Translations under genes and position numbers: made by a program
Notes under the pieces: model-generated
Database searches by the model: none
Seen by the model: the letters and a program-made list of their open reading frames with translations, nothing else
What the model was told of the DNA's origin: nothing
Assembly: GCF_030544485.1 (NCBI RefSeq)
Contig: NZ_CP130610.1
Span: forward strand, 124,001 to 188,000
Reading direction: 5' to 3'
Length of the DNA: 64,000 nt
Origin: Halomonas sp. HAL1
GTDB taxonomy: Bacteria; Pseudomonadota; Gammaproteobacteria; Pseudomonadales; Halomonadaceae
In this document: positions 40,959-48,597 of the stretch, piece by piece
Layout: each line of letters starts with the position of its first letter
Position numbering within the stretch: position 1 is the first letter of the stretch

Positions 40959-41582
40959 TTAAGTGACGGGGATTACTTGAAACGCACGTGCCGCCTGGCA
41001 AGGATCGGGTTGGCCGCAAATGGCCGAAATCACCGCTAAGCCGTTCGCTCCCGCCTGCTGCACACTGCCGGTATGTGATGCTTTTAGGCCGCCGATGGCC
41101 ACACAGGGCAGAGGGCATGCCTTGACCAGCGTTGCCAAACCGTCCAAGCCGATAGGCTGGGCGTGATCCTGCTTACTAACTGTCGCAAACACGGGGCCCA
41201 GTCCTACATAGTCGAGTAGCTCGATGGGAGCGGCTTGTAGTTGGGCGAGCGTATTGATTGATAGGCCAATAATGGCTTGATCCCCCAGTGCTCTGCGGGC
41301 TTCCTGCACCGCCGCGTCGCTCTGGCCCACATGCAGGCCGTCTGCTTGGCTCTCCAGGGCCACCTGTAACCGGTCATTAATGATCAGTGGTACACCGGTT
41401 CCGGTTAGTAGCTCTTTTAGTCGTTTGGCCTGGGCCGTCATTTGTGCATCGCTGGCATGTTTATCGCGCAGTTGCACAACAGTGACGCCACCGTTTACCG
41501 CTGCCTCAACCGTCTGCTCCAAGCCATAATCGCTACACAGCGCAGCGTCAGTCACCAAATAAAGCGATAGATCAAGCGCCAT
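40959..41582 (-). CDS. thiE: Thiamine-phosphate synthase
   Basis: ThiE couples HMP-diphosphate with thiazole phosphate to make thiamine phosphate. The 207-residue TIM-barrel protein starts MALDLSLYLVTDAALC and has VQLRDK, LIINDRLQVAL, ADGLHVGQ, IIGLSINTLAQ and the phosphate-binding VAIGGLKASH. The start at 41582 is chosen because it matches the family; an upstream in-frame ATG (41642) lies within thiM. It overlaps the 3' end of thiM by 11 bp, which indicates coupling. Confidence 0.95.
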   Translation of the reverse strand: MALDLSLYLVTDAALCSDYGLEQTVEAAVNGGVTVVQLRDKHASDAQMTAQAKRLKELLTGTGVPLIINDRLQVALESQADGLHVGQSDAAVQEARRALGDQAIIGLSINTLAQLQAAPIELLDYVGLGPVFATVSKQDHAQPIGLDGLATLVKACPLPCVAIGGLKASHTGSVQQAGANGLAVISAICGQPDPCQAARAFQVIPVT

Positions 41583-42381
41583 GGATCGCCTCCCACTGCG
41601 TATGCGTCGTAAGGTCGTTGGGGGTAAGTTGGTAAAGCGCATCCAGCAGTGCTACTTGGAAACTGCCTGGCCCCTGCGCAGCGTTACCCGCACGCTCGCC
41701 AGCGATGGCAAAGCAGCCCAGCGCGGCGGCGGTCGCTGCCAATGGGGTTTCACGGTGGGTGGCGATAAACGCTGTAACTAGCGCGCTCAGCCCACAGCCT
41801 AAGGTGGTGACGCGAGGCATCAATGGATGACCACCGCTAATGCGATAATGCTGTGTGCCGTCTGTCACCCAGTCGGTCTTCCCAGTCATTGCCACAATGC
41901 AGCCATGCTGTTGTGCCAATGCTATCGCGGCCTCCTCCGCTTGCTCAGTGGCGGCAGTCGCGTCGACACCGCGGCCTTGGCTGGTTAGGCCATTAAGGGC
42001 AAGGATTTCCGACGCATTGCCACGAATCACGCTTGGTTGAGCGGTCAGCAGCTTCGCGCAGAGGGTTTGTCGATAAAGCGTGGCCCCCACCGCAACGGGG
42101 TCTAGCACCCAAGGAATGGCATGCTGGCTCGCGGTTACCGTGGCGGTCAGCATGGCATCAGCCCAGTGGGAGGAAATAGTGCCTATATTGATCGACAGCC
42201 CCGCGGAAATGGCGGTGAACTCAGCCACTTCTTCAGGGGCATGCAGCATCGCTGGCGACGCGCCGGTGGCTAACAGCACATTCGCGGTGCTGTTCATGGC
42301 AACGTAATTAGTCATGCAGTGCACCAACGGCGTCACTGCGCGCATCGTTTCAAGATAATCGCCAAGCGGGGGTAAGGGCAT
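41572..42381 (-). CDS. thiM: Hydroxyethylthiazole kinase
   Basis: ThiM salvages hydroxyethylthiazole by phosphorylation, giving the substrate of ThiE next door. The 269-residue ribokinase-fold protein has PLVHCMTNYVAMNSTANVLL, NIGTISSHWADAM, WVLDPVAVGAT and RGNASEILAL. ATG at 42381 preceded by AGGAAG on the minus strand; a longer in-frame start exists but has no match to the family. No thiD is seen next to it, so HMP phosphorylation must be encoded elsewhere. No TPP riboswitch was recognised in the 164 bp upstream. Confidence 0.95.
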   Translation of the reverse strand: MPLPPLGDYLETMRAVTPLVHCMTNYVAMNSTANVLLATGASPAMLHAPEEVAEFTAISAGLSINIGTISSHWADAMLTATVTASQHAIPWVLDPVAVGATLYRQTLCAKLLTAQPSVIRGNASEILALNGLTSQGRGVDATAATEQAEEAAIALAQQHGCIVAMTGKTDWVTDGTQHYRISGGHPLMPRVTTLGCGLSALVTAFIATHRETPLAATAAALGCFAIAGERAGNAAQGPGSFQVALLDALYQLTPNDLTTHTQWEAIHGA

Positions 42382-42545
42382 AGCGTCTTCCTGTCGTGGT
42401 TGCGTTAAGCGACAACGCATTAACAAAGGGATTATTGATAGCGGTTTATGCCACCATGTTAACGATTATCCAGTCCATGTGCTGACACAAGGTGGTTAAA
42501 GATTATAGCCTTATGGATAAGACCAATTTTGCAAAGGAGAGTTAG

Positions 42546-43082
42546 ATGAGTTTTCAAGGTGAGCAGCACCCGGGTGTCGTCGCCACACCATCGCAAACCC
42601 AAGGGTTTCGTTTAAACCACACCATGCTGCGGGTGAAAGACCCTGAGCGCGCACTGGCGTTCTACTCAACCGTGTTTGGCATGCAAGTGATGCGGCGGTT
42701 GGATTTCGAAGAGATGCAGTTCTCGCTCTACTTTTTAGCCAACCTGGAACCGAGCGATAGCGTGCCTGAAGAGCCTGAGGCGCGTACCGCCTGGACCTTT
42801 AGCCAGAAAGGGCTATTAGAGTTGACCCACAACTGGGGCACCGAAAATAAGGACGACTTTGCTTACCACGATGGCAACGCTGAGCCACAAGGCTTTGGGC
42901 ATATCTGCTTTAACGTACCGGATTTAGCAGCGGCCCAGGCGTGGTTTGACGAGCGCGACGTTACCTTCGTCAAGCGTGCCGATCAGGGCAAGATGAAAGA
43001 TGTTATCTTCGTTAAAGACCCGGACGGCTACTGGATCGAAGTGATTCAGGCAGACCTGATGGTAGGAAAGAGCGACGCATGA
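42546..43082 (+). CDS. gloA: Lactoylglutathione lyase (glyoxalase I)
   Basis: Glyoxalase I isomerises the methylglyoxal-glutathione adduct to S-lactoylglutathione. The 178-residue protein has the four metal ligands H25 (LNHTML), E92 (LLELTHN), H119 (GFGHIC) and E165 (YWIEVIQ). It has the longer form with an insertion before NWGTEN, the type that is usually zinc-dependent (as in human and in one Pseudomonas paralogue), whereas the short E. coli type uses nickel. AAAGGAGAG upstream of the ATG; 9 bp before the next gene. Confidence 0.94.
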   Translation: MSFQGEQHPGVVATPSQTQGFRLNHTMLRVKDPERALAFYSTVFGMQVMRRLDFEEMQFSLYFLANLEPSDSVPEEPEARTAWTFSQKGLLELTHNWGTENKDDFAYHDGNAEPQGFGHICFNVPDLAAAQAWFDERDVTFVKRADQGKMKDVIFVKDPDGYWIEVIQADLMVGKSDA

Positions 43083-43091
43083 GGCACGCCA

Positions 43092-43460
43092 ATGGCTGAA
43101 CTCCTGTTCCGGCTGCGTCACGTTACCGACGAAGAAGCTATGGAAGTGCGCGACCTGCTGGCCGCCCATGGCTTTGACACCTATGAAACCCAGGCGGGCT
43201 TTTTCCGCCTGGGGGTCGATGCTATTTGGCTGCGTAATCCACACCAACACGAGGCGGCCATCGCGGCGTTAAATGCCTACCAGGCGGAGCGTCTTGAGCG
43301 CGCCCAGCGCGAACACCAAGCGGCGGTTGAGCGGGGCGACGCGGAGACACTGTGGCGCCGCTTAGCGGCTCACCCGCTGCAGGTAGTGCTGGTGCTGTTA
43401 GCCGTGGGGCTGATTGCGGCCCTCACGCTGCTGCCGTTTCTGGGTTTATCACGAAGCTAA
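43092..43460 (+). CDS. DUF6164-like small membrane protein
   Basis: A 122-residue protein of unknown function that I associate with the DUF6164 family. The N-terminal ~60 residues (starting MAELLFRLRHVTDEEAMEVR) look like a small DUF2007/ACT-like fold that could bind a ligand or mediate protein contacts. A charged helix follows, then a hydrophobic segment at about 92-117 that should be a single membrane anchor. It follows gloA by 9 bp and is probably co-transcribed. No function is inferred. Confidence 0.7.
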   Translation: MAELLFRLRHVTDEEAMEVRDLLAAHGFDTYETQAGFFRLGVDAIWLRNPHQHEAAIAALNAYQAERLERAQREHQAAVERGDAETLWRRLAAHPLQVVLVLLAVGLIAALTLLPFLGLSRS

Positions 43461-43480
43461 GCAATAAACTATTCACAAAA

Positions 43481-44146
43481 CTATGCGGGCGGCAGATGGC
43501 CGCGTTTAAGGTACATCATCACGCCATCATCACCAGCAGTTAATGCCGGTGCCGCGCCGCTGGGGTAGCGGCACCAGGTGCCCGCTGTGTAGCTCTGCTC
43601 GCTATCGCTTAGGCCGCCTTCAAGAATCAAAAACTCCAGGCCGCCCAGCAGTGTGGGGTAGGTAATGGAGGTGCCCGCCGACCACCGTTCCAGGCTGGTG
43701 CGCTCCTGCTTGTAGGTGTGCAGCATCTTGTAGGCAATGCGCGGGCGACGATCCGGCTGCCAGGGAAGCCGATGCGCAGGCACCGCCAGCTGGAGCGTGT
43801 CGTTGGGGTCAAACTGGTGAAGTTTGACAAAAATCAGTGCGCCTTCCTCGCCAATCTGTGGCGTGTGGCCGGTACCGATGGGGTTTCGTAAGTAGCTGCC
43901 CGCCGCGTAGCGCCCATGCTCATCGGCGAACACACCTTCCAACACCAGGATCTCTTCGCCGCCGCCGTGGGTATGCCGCTCAAACTGCGTATTAGGCGCG
44001 TAGCGGACAAGACTGGTGGCACGGGCGACTTCATCACCAATTCGGTCAAACATCATGCGCTCGACCCCAGCACTCGGGGAATCGACCCACTGATACTCTT
44101 CCGGGGTAACACAGGCAAAGTGGCTAAAATCGGCGTTTAGACGCAT
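43481..44146 (-). CDS. ChrR-like bicupin protein
   Basis: A 221-residue protein with two cupin folds. The first (about residues 40-110) has the metal-binding motif HTHGGGEE (H58, H60, E64/E65) and the second histidine H94 in GTGHTP. The second half (about 125-215) repeats the pattern but lacks the histidines (LGGLEFLILEGGLSD, RYPSG). This resembles ChrR/anti-ECF-sigma cupins and related oxygen- or metal-sensing proteins, but no sigma factor lies next to it. It faces the gloA pair and is convergent with it. A role in metal or oxidative stress is a guess. Confidence 0.75.
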   Translation of the reverse strand: MRLNADFSHFACVTPEEYQWVDSPSAGVERMMFDRIGDEVARATSLVRYAPNTQFERHTHGGGEEILVLEGVFADEHGRYAAGSYLRNPIGTGHTPQIGEEGALIFVKLHQFDPNDTLQLAVPAHRLPWQPDRRPRIAYKMLHTYKQERTSLERWSAGTSITYPTLLGGLEFLILEGGLSDSEQSYTAGTWCRYPSGAAPALTAGDDGVMMYLKRGHLPPA

Positions 44147-44252
44147 GGGAAAGGGCTCTTCGCAGTGAAGGTAAAGTAACGGGGAGGGGTGCTAGTCTCC
44201 TTATCGACAGCAAAAAATGCAACTTTCGGTGTGTTTTACACGCCATTTAGAT

Positions 44253-44278
44253 ATAAAAATGCCGCCCGAAGGCGGCAA
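44253..44278 (-). terminator. Terminator of the beta-lactamase gene
   Basis: On the minus strand GCCGCC-TTCG-GGCGGC (44276-44261) is followed by ATTTTTAT. It lies 36 bp beyond the beta-lactamase stop codon in its direction of transcription. Confidence 0.8.
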
Positions 44279-44313
44279 TGCTTAATGCTGCTTAAGAAAA
44301 TTGACAAACAGTC

Positions 44314-45489
44314 TCACCCAGGGGGTTCGGTAAGTGCAGAGATTATCTGGTGGGCAGTCTCTATGCGGGCTTGATTGGGGTAGTTGCGGTTTGCCAGCAT
44401 GACAATACCGATCTGCTCGCCAGGCACAAAAGCGACATAGCTGCCAAAACCGTTGGTTGAGCCGGTCTTGTTGTAGAGCGCCTTCTGCCTAGGGGCTAGC
44501 GGCGGGGCTAAGCGGTTGGCGGGATTGGGCTCCAAGATCATTTCAAGCGAGTTGCCCGCCAACAGCTGGTCAAGGGTCACCGGGTAGGCGTAGCTTTCCC
44601 ACCCCAGTCCTTGGGTCATATTGCCGACCTCAAAGTACCCCGTGCGCGTAGTGGCCAAGGCTTGTCTTAGTGGCTCATTAAGCTCAGCACCACTCATATT
44701 GGCTTCCACAAACGTCAGTACGTCAGCGGCTGTTGATTTCAAACCGTAGGCTTGGGCATCCAGCATGCCGGGGTTCACCCTAATCGGCTCATCCTCTTTT
44801 GAGTAACCGTAGGCGTAGTGTGCCTGCTGTGCTTCTGGCACCTGAAAGTAACTGTGCTCAAACCCTAGCGGAGCGAACAGTGCCTCTTCCATCAGCGTCT
44901 CATACGATTTGCCAAGGCTTTGAGCGGTTAAGTAACCCAACAAGCCTATGCTTGGATTAGAGTAGAGCCGATGACTGCCAGGCGTGGATTCAGGTTGCCA
45001 CTGGCGATAGAAGTCGATCATCTGCTCTTCGCTTTGAACCGACTCGGGGAACTGCAGGGGAAGCTCGCCAGCCGTGTAGGTGCCCAGTTCCAGCAGCGTG
45101 ATCTCATCAAAGGCGCTCCCTTCAAGAGCCGTTAGGTGTTGGCTAGCCGGGTCTGAAAGCGAGAGGGCACCGCTAGCCTGGGCGTAGCCTGTTAACGCCG
45201 CAGTGAAGATCTTACTGATGGAGCCCAGCTCGAACAGCGTCTCTTCGGTGACGGAAACCTCAGTTTCTTGATTGGCGAGGCCATAATGAAAGTAGTGCTG
45301 CTGGCCGTTGATGCTCAGCGCGACCGCCATCCCCGGGATGCGGTGCTCATCCATCAGTGGGGCGATAGTCTCGTTCACCAGCGCTTCAACTGCGTCGCTA
45401 TCCGCTCTTTCAAGCGCCCAGGCAGCGCTGCCGAACAGGAGTGAACTCGTCATGAGAAAGGAGGTTGTTATCGCTAATAACTTACGCAT
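44314..45489 (-). CDS. ampC: Class C (AmpC-type) serine beta-lactamase
   Basis: A periplasmic serine hydrolase expected to cleave cephalosporins and penicillins. The 391-residue protein has a signal peptide (cleavage after SAAWA, about residue 25), the nucleophile motif SISK at 90-93, the class C tyrosine motif YSN at 176-178 and KTG at 341-343. All three catalytic motifs and the length fit true AmpC. Start ATG at 45489 after AGGATC; the longer in-frame region upstream overlaps znuA and is not part of it. No ampR regulator gene lies next to it, so inducible AmpR control is not visible. It follows znuA in the same direction, 133 bp away. An esterase or peptidase of the same superfamily is a less likely alternative. 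Confidence 0.88.
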   Translation of the reverse strand: MRKLLAITTSFLMTSSLLFGSAAWALERADSDAVEALVNETIAPLMDEHRIPGMAVALSINGQQHYFHYGLANQETEVSVTEETLFELGSISKIFTAALTGYAQASGALSLSDPASQHLTALEGSAFDEITLLELGTYTAGELPLQFPESVQSEEQMIDFYRQWQPESTPGSHRLYSNPSIGLLGYLTAQSLGKSYETLMEEALFAPLGFEHSYFQVPEAQQAHYAYGYSKEDEPIRVNPGMLDAQAYGLKSTAADVLTFVEANMSGAELNEPLRQALATTRTGYFEVGNMTQGLGWESYAYPVTLDQLLAGNSLEMILEPNPANRLAPPLAPRQKALYNKTGSTNGFGSYVAFVPGEQIGIVMLANRNYPNQARIETAHQIISALTEPPG

Positions 45490-45575
45490 ACCAAGATCCT
45501 GTGGTAATGGGTGCGGCAAGAAAGTTGGGAATATGGCCAGCCGCAAAGAGCGTGACAGAGATGATTGGTGATATG

Positions 45576-45605
45576 GCTGCTCACATCTAACACGACGTGA
45601 GCAGC
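45576..45605. repeat. Perfect 9-bp inverted repeat between znuA and ampC
   Basis: GCTGCTCAC (45576-45584) and GTGAGCAGC (45597-45605), 12-nt loop. It lies 18 bp after the znuA stop codon. Without a T tract on the minus strand it may be a weak terminator or an operator for ampC; the sequence cannot decide. Confidence 0.6.
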
Positions 45606-45622
45606 GTTTATAACCCATCTGC

Positions 45623-46648
45623 TTAGTGATTATGCTCACTGTGGTCATGGTCATGGTCATGGTCATGGTCATGGTCATCGTGGTCGCGCTGATGATCGTC
45701 GTGTCCGGGCTCTGCCAACGCCTCATGCAGTACGCGGGCATTGTGGCGCATCATGCCCAGGTAAGTGCTGGCTTCGCCTTCTGCGGTCAATGCATCGGCA
45801 TAGAGCGTACCGGCGATCGGCAGGCCGGTCTCTTCGGCGAGCTGGGTGATGATCGACTGATTGGTCATGTTCTCATGGAACAGCGCCTGCACGTTCTCCT
45901 GCGCAATCACATCTACTAGCGCGGCCATGCTGGCGCCACTGGGGTCGGCTTCGGTCGAAAGTCCCACCGGAGAGAGAAAGTTCACCCCGTAAGCGCTGGA
46001 AAAGTAGCCAAAAGAGTCATGCCCGGTAATCACGCTGGTGGAAGCCGGAATCTCATCAATCAGCGCACGAATCTCAGCGTCCGCCGTCGCCATTTCCTGT
46101 AAATACTGCTCTGCATTGGCGCGGTAGGCATCGGCGTTATCGGCATCGGCGGTGATTAAGCCATCGCGGATATTGGCGATATACACTTCGGCTTGTTGCA
46201 TATCCTGCCAAGCGTGCGGGTCTTCATTACCATGGTCGTGATCGGCGTGATCTTCGTGATCATCATGGCCGTGCTCGTCATGGGCAGCAAATGAGAGCAG
46301 TTCAATACCATCGGTTGCGGTAACCAAAGCACCTGAATAGTCGCTGGCGCTAATCAAACGCTCCATCCAGCCCTCAAACAGCAGGCCGTTGAACACCACC
46401 AAATCCGCGTTCGCAAGAGAGCGGGCGTCGCCGGGGCTGGGGGAGTAAACGTGGGCGTCGCCATCGGCAGCTACCAGCGAGGTCACCTCGACATGCTCGC
46501 CACCTACGTTTTCCACCATATCCGCCAGAATCGAGAAACTGGTGACCACCTGAACGCGTTCATCAGCGATAGCGGCAGGCAGCGCCAGCAGGGCGGAAAC
46601 ACCCACTAACCAGCGCGACGGCCGATAGGATAAATAGGCAAGCGACAT
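45623..46648 (-). CDS. znuA: Zinc ABC transporter substrate-binding protein ZnuA
   Basis: ZnuA captures Zn2+ in the periplasm and hands it to ZnuB. The 341-residue protein has a signal peptide (to about residue 28), the metal ligands H66 (DAHVYSPSP) and H145 (DPHAWQD), a third histidine in ITGHDSFGYF and an acidic ligand near STEADPSG. Two His/Asp-rich stretches are seen: the usual loop at about 123-139, and an extra C-terminal tail rich in Asp-His pairs (about residues 313-341), partly encoded by a six-unit hexanucleotide repeat. AAGGAG upstream of the ATG. The operon partners are the permease and ATPase to the right. Confidence 0.93.
   Translation of the reverse strand: MSLAYLSYRPSRWLVGVSALLALPAAIADERVQVVTSFSILADMVENVGGEHVEVTSLVAADGDAHVYSPSPGDARSLANADLVVFNGLLFEGWMERLISASDYSGALVTATDGIELLSFAAHDEHGHDDHEDHADHDHGNEDPHAWQDMQQAEVYIANIRDGLITADADNADAYRANAEQYLQEMATADAEIRALIDEIPASTSVITGHDSFGYFSSAYGVNFLSPVGLSTEADPSGASMAALVDVIAQENVQALFHENMTNQSIITQLAEETGLPIAGTLYADALTAEGEASTYLGMMRHNARVLHEALAEPGHDDHQRDHDDHDHDHDHDHDHSEHNH
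45643..45678. repeat. Six tandem GGTCAT hexanucleotides in the znuA tail
   Basis: Six perfect GGTCAT units on the plus strand (45643-45678), reading GAC CAT (Asp-His) six times in the znuA frame. Unit gain or loss keeps the frame and would change the length of the metal-binding tail. Confidence 0.95.
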
Positions 46649-46683
46649 GCAACACTCCTTACGATAAGTATAAATAGGGGCGA

Positions 46684-47574
46684 TTAAGCCCCTTGCTCCA
46701 AGGCCAATGGCGTTGTTTTACGCCGCAGCTTGGCTGCCAAACTGTGATAGCGACCAAACAGGGCCGAAAACAGATACCCCGCCCCGGCCAGCAGAATAAT
46801 GCTCGGGCCAGAAGGAATATCCAGATGGAAAGAGAGCAGCAGGCCGCCAGTACTCGACACCATGGCCAGTACAATCGCAATGCCAATCAATCCCTCAAGC
46901 CGCTTACTCCAAAAACGCGCGGAGGTAGCGGGCAGCATCATCAAGCCCACCGCCATCAGCGTGCCCAGGGTTTGAAAGCCAGCGGTTAAGTTCAGCACCA
47001 GTAGCCCCAAAAACACACTGTGCACCCAGCCGCTACGGCGGCTTTGGCCGCGTAAAAACAGCGGGTCTAAACACTCCACCACTAATGCGCGAAACACGAT
47101 GGCCAGCGTCACCACAATCAGCGTGCTGATACCCGCAATCAGCAGTAGCGCGGTGGAGTTGATTGCCAGAATCGAGCCAAACAGCACATGAGTAAGATCA
47201 ACACTGCTGCCGCCAATCGAAATCAGCATGACACCGGCGGCCAGCGAAATGATAAAAAAGCTCGCCATGGCGGCATCTTCGCGCTGGCCGCCCATTTTTG
47301 AGACTGCCCCCGCCAGCAGCGCGACCATTAAGCCAAACAGCACTCCACCAATACTCATAATCGGTAGTGAGAATCCCGCCAGCAGAAACCCCAGTGCAAC
47401 ACCCGGCAGAATGGCGTGGGCCATGGCGTCGCCAATCAGGCTCATGCCGCGCAGCACCAAAAACACTCCCAGCGGCGGGGCGGCGAGCGAAAGCGCCAAA
47501 CCACCTACCACCGCACGGCGCATAAAGCCGTAATCGAAGGGGCTGATCAGCCACGCATTAAGCAGATCCAGCAT
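46684..47574 (-). CDS. znuB: Zinc ABC transporter permease ZnuB
   Basis: Membrane subunit of the ABC-3 (manganese/zinc) family. The 296-residue protein has seven to nine hydrophobic segments and the family signature around GDAMAHAILPGVALGFLL, which holds the ATPase contact. ATG at 47574 preceded by GGGAGG on the minus strand; in-frame sequence upstream belongs to the overlapping znuC. It overlaps znuC by 17 bp and is followed by znuA after 35 bp. Confidence 0.93.
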   Translation of the reverse strand: MLDLLNAWLISPFDYGFMRRAVVGGLALSLAAPPLGVFLVLRGMSLIGDAMAHAILPGVALGFLLAGFSLPIMSIGGVLFGLMVALLAGAVSKMGGQREDAAMASFFIISLAAGVMLISIGGSSVDLTHVLFGSILAINSTALLLIAGISTLIVVTLAIVFRALVVECLDPLFLRGQSRRSGWVHSVFLGLLVLNLTAGFQTLGTLMAVGLMMLPATSARFWSKRLEGLIGIAIVLAMVSSTGGLLLSFHLDIPSGPSIILLAGAGYLFSALFGRYHSLAAKLRRKTTPLALEQGA

Positions 47575-48292
47575 GACGACCTCCCAGAGTAAACGGCACC
47601 ACTTGCGCGGGTGTATGGTGATCAGTAAGCGCACTCGGCGCGACCCAACGGCCATGGCCGCCGTTCAGCATCAACACTTCATCGGCCAAGCGTTGCAGGT
47701 GATCCATATCGTGGAGCACCACAATAATCGTCGCGCCGTCGTCCGCCATCTGGCGCAGGATGCGGATCAAAATATCCACGGTCTCGCTATCCACGTTGGC
47801 AAACGGCTCATCAAGCAGCAGCAGTTCGGCTTCCTGCATCAGTGTGCGACCGATCAGTGCGCGCTGGCGCTGGCCACCGGAAAGCTCACCCAAGGGGCGG
47901 TGGGCCAGGTGCGAGATCCCCAGCCGCGCCATGATCTCGCGACCCTTGCGATAGTGCGCTGCACAGTAGCCGGTTAGCGCGCCGTGGCTGGGCCAACTGC
48001 CGGTCATCACCAGCTCTTCCACGCTCATTGGGAAGGTCAGGTCTAACGCCAACTGCTGGGGCAGCCACGCCCGGCGCTCTTTTGGCACCGTACAGACCAC
48101 TTCACCGTTAATCGGTCGAAGTTCACCCATAATTGCCTGAATCAGCGTGCTTTTACCGGCCCCGTTAGCGCCGATCAGCGCCGTAATCGCGCCCGGTTGA
48201 AAGTCGCCCTCAAGGTGTTCAAGCACCGTGCGGCGCGCCTGGGCCAAATGCAGATTATGCAACTGACAGCGTGATAAAGAGCGCTGACTCAT
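47558..48292 (-). CDS. znuC: Zinc ABC transporter ATP-binding protein ZnuC
   Basis: ATPase that powers zinc import through ZnuB. The 244-residue protein has Walker A GANGAGKS (41-48), the Q-loop (WLPQQL), signature LSGGQ (137-141), Walker B with D161 E162 (LLLLDEPF) and the H-loop VLHDMDHL. The E. coli order is different (znuA opposite to znuCB), while here all genes are on one strand. The ATG shares ATGA with the end of the small upstream gene, so it is translationally coupled to it. Confidence 0.94.
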   Translation of the reverse strand: MSQRSLSRCQLHNLHLAQARRTVLEHLEGDFQPGAITALIGANGAGKSTLIQAIMGELRPINGEVVCTVPKERRAWLPQQLALDLTFPMSVEELVMTGSWPSHGALTGYCAAHYRKGREIMARLGISHLAHRPLGELSGGQRQRALIGRTLMQEAELLLLDEPFANVDSETVDILIRILRQMADDGATIIVVLHDMDHLQRLADEVLMLNGGHGRWVAPSALTDHHTPAQVVPFTLGGRHAGSA

Positions 48293-48438
48293 CCTAGCCA
48301 CCCACCAGCCCAAACCACCAAACACCAAAGCACCAACAATGGCACGGTGACAAACAACAGCCGTTTAACAGCCGATAACGACATCAAGGAGAAGTGACAA
48401 GGACCTTCCTTGTTATGGCGGTGCGTATGCTCACTCAT
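48289..48438 (-). CDS. Small His-rich membrane protein leading the zinc operon
   Basis: A 49-residue protein that I do not recognise. It starts MSEHTHRHNKEGPCHFSLMS, with three histidines spaced as H-x-x-H-x-H (H4, H6 and H8 by count) plus Cys14 and His15, and then has one hydrophobic helix (about 25-45, RLLFVTVPLLVLWCLVVWAG). Its TGA overlaps the znuC ATG (ATGA). First gene after the Zur-like palindrome. Likely a membrane-bound metal-handling or accessory peptide of the ZnuABC system, or a translated leader; function is inferred only from position and composition. In-frame sequence to 48480 would put the start inside the operator, so the ATG at 48438 is preferred. Confidence 0.65.
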   Translation of the reverse strand: MSEHTHRHNKEGPCHFSLMSLSAVKRLLFVTVPLLVLWCLVVWAGGWLG

Positions 48439-48459
48439 CAAGCGGCCTCGTGTAATTTC

Positions 48460-48484
48460 AAATAGGTTATAACATAACATTTGG
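48460..48484 (-). promoter_or_regulatory. Zur-box-like operator of the zinc operon
   Basis: The core GTTAT-AAC-ATAAC (48466-48478) is a perfect inverted repeat in an AT-rich context and resembles the gammaproteobacterial Zur site built on TGTTATA-like halves. It is 28 bp upstream of the first gene of the zinc operon. A possible promoter on the minus strand is TTGTCA (48534-48529), 16 bp, TAAAAT (48512-48507), which would put the palindrome just downstream of the transcription start. Zur itself is not in the window. Confidence 0.6.
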
Positions 48485-48536
48485 CAAAGCCAAAAAATTG
48501 CTGAATATTTTACGCGTTAATGCCGCGCTGACAACG

Positions 48537-48573
48537 AAAAAGCGCTAGCCGAAAACCGCCGACAGCGCTTTTT
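48537..48573. terminator. Bidirectional terminator downstream of the first paralogue
   Basis: AAAAAGCGCT (48537-48546) pairs with AGCGCTTTTT (48564-48573) around a 17-nt loop. It ends the minus-strand gene at 48625 and protects the zinc promoter region. Confidence 0.75.
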
Positions 48574-48597
48574 AGAGTCATACATAAGTGGGGGAGA

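Noticed and set aside
41582..41642. Longer thiE N-terminus starting inside thiM
   Set aside because: The extra 20 residues resemble no ThiE and are read from thiM coding sequence in another frame.
42382..42545. TPP riboswitch upstream of thiM
   Set aside because: The conserved CUGAGA and related core elements of the TPP aptamer are not seen on the minus strand.
45643..45678. CRISPR-like or satellite repeat array at the GGTCAT hexamers
   Set aside because: Units are contiguous without spacers and code for an Asp-His tail in znuA; it is a coding microsatellite.
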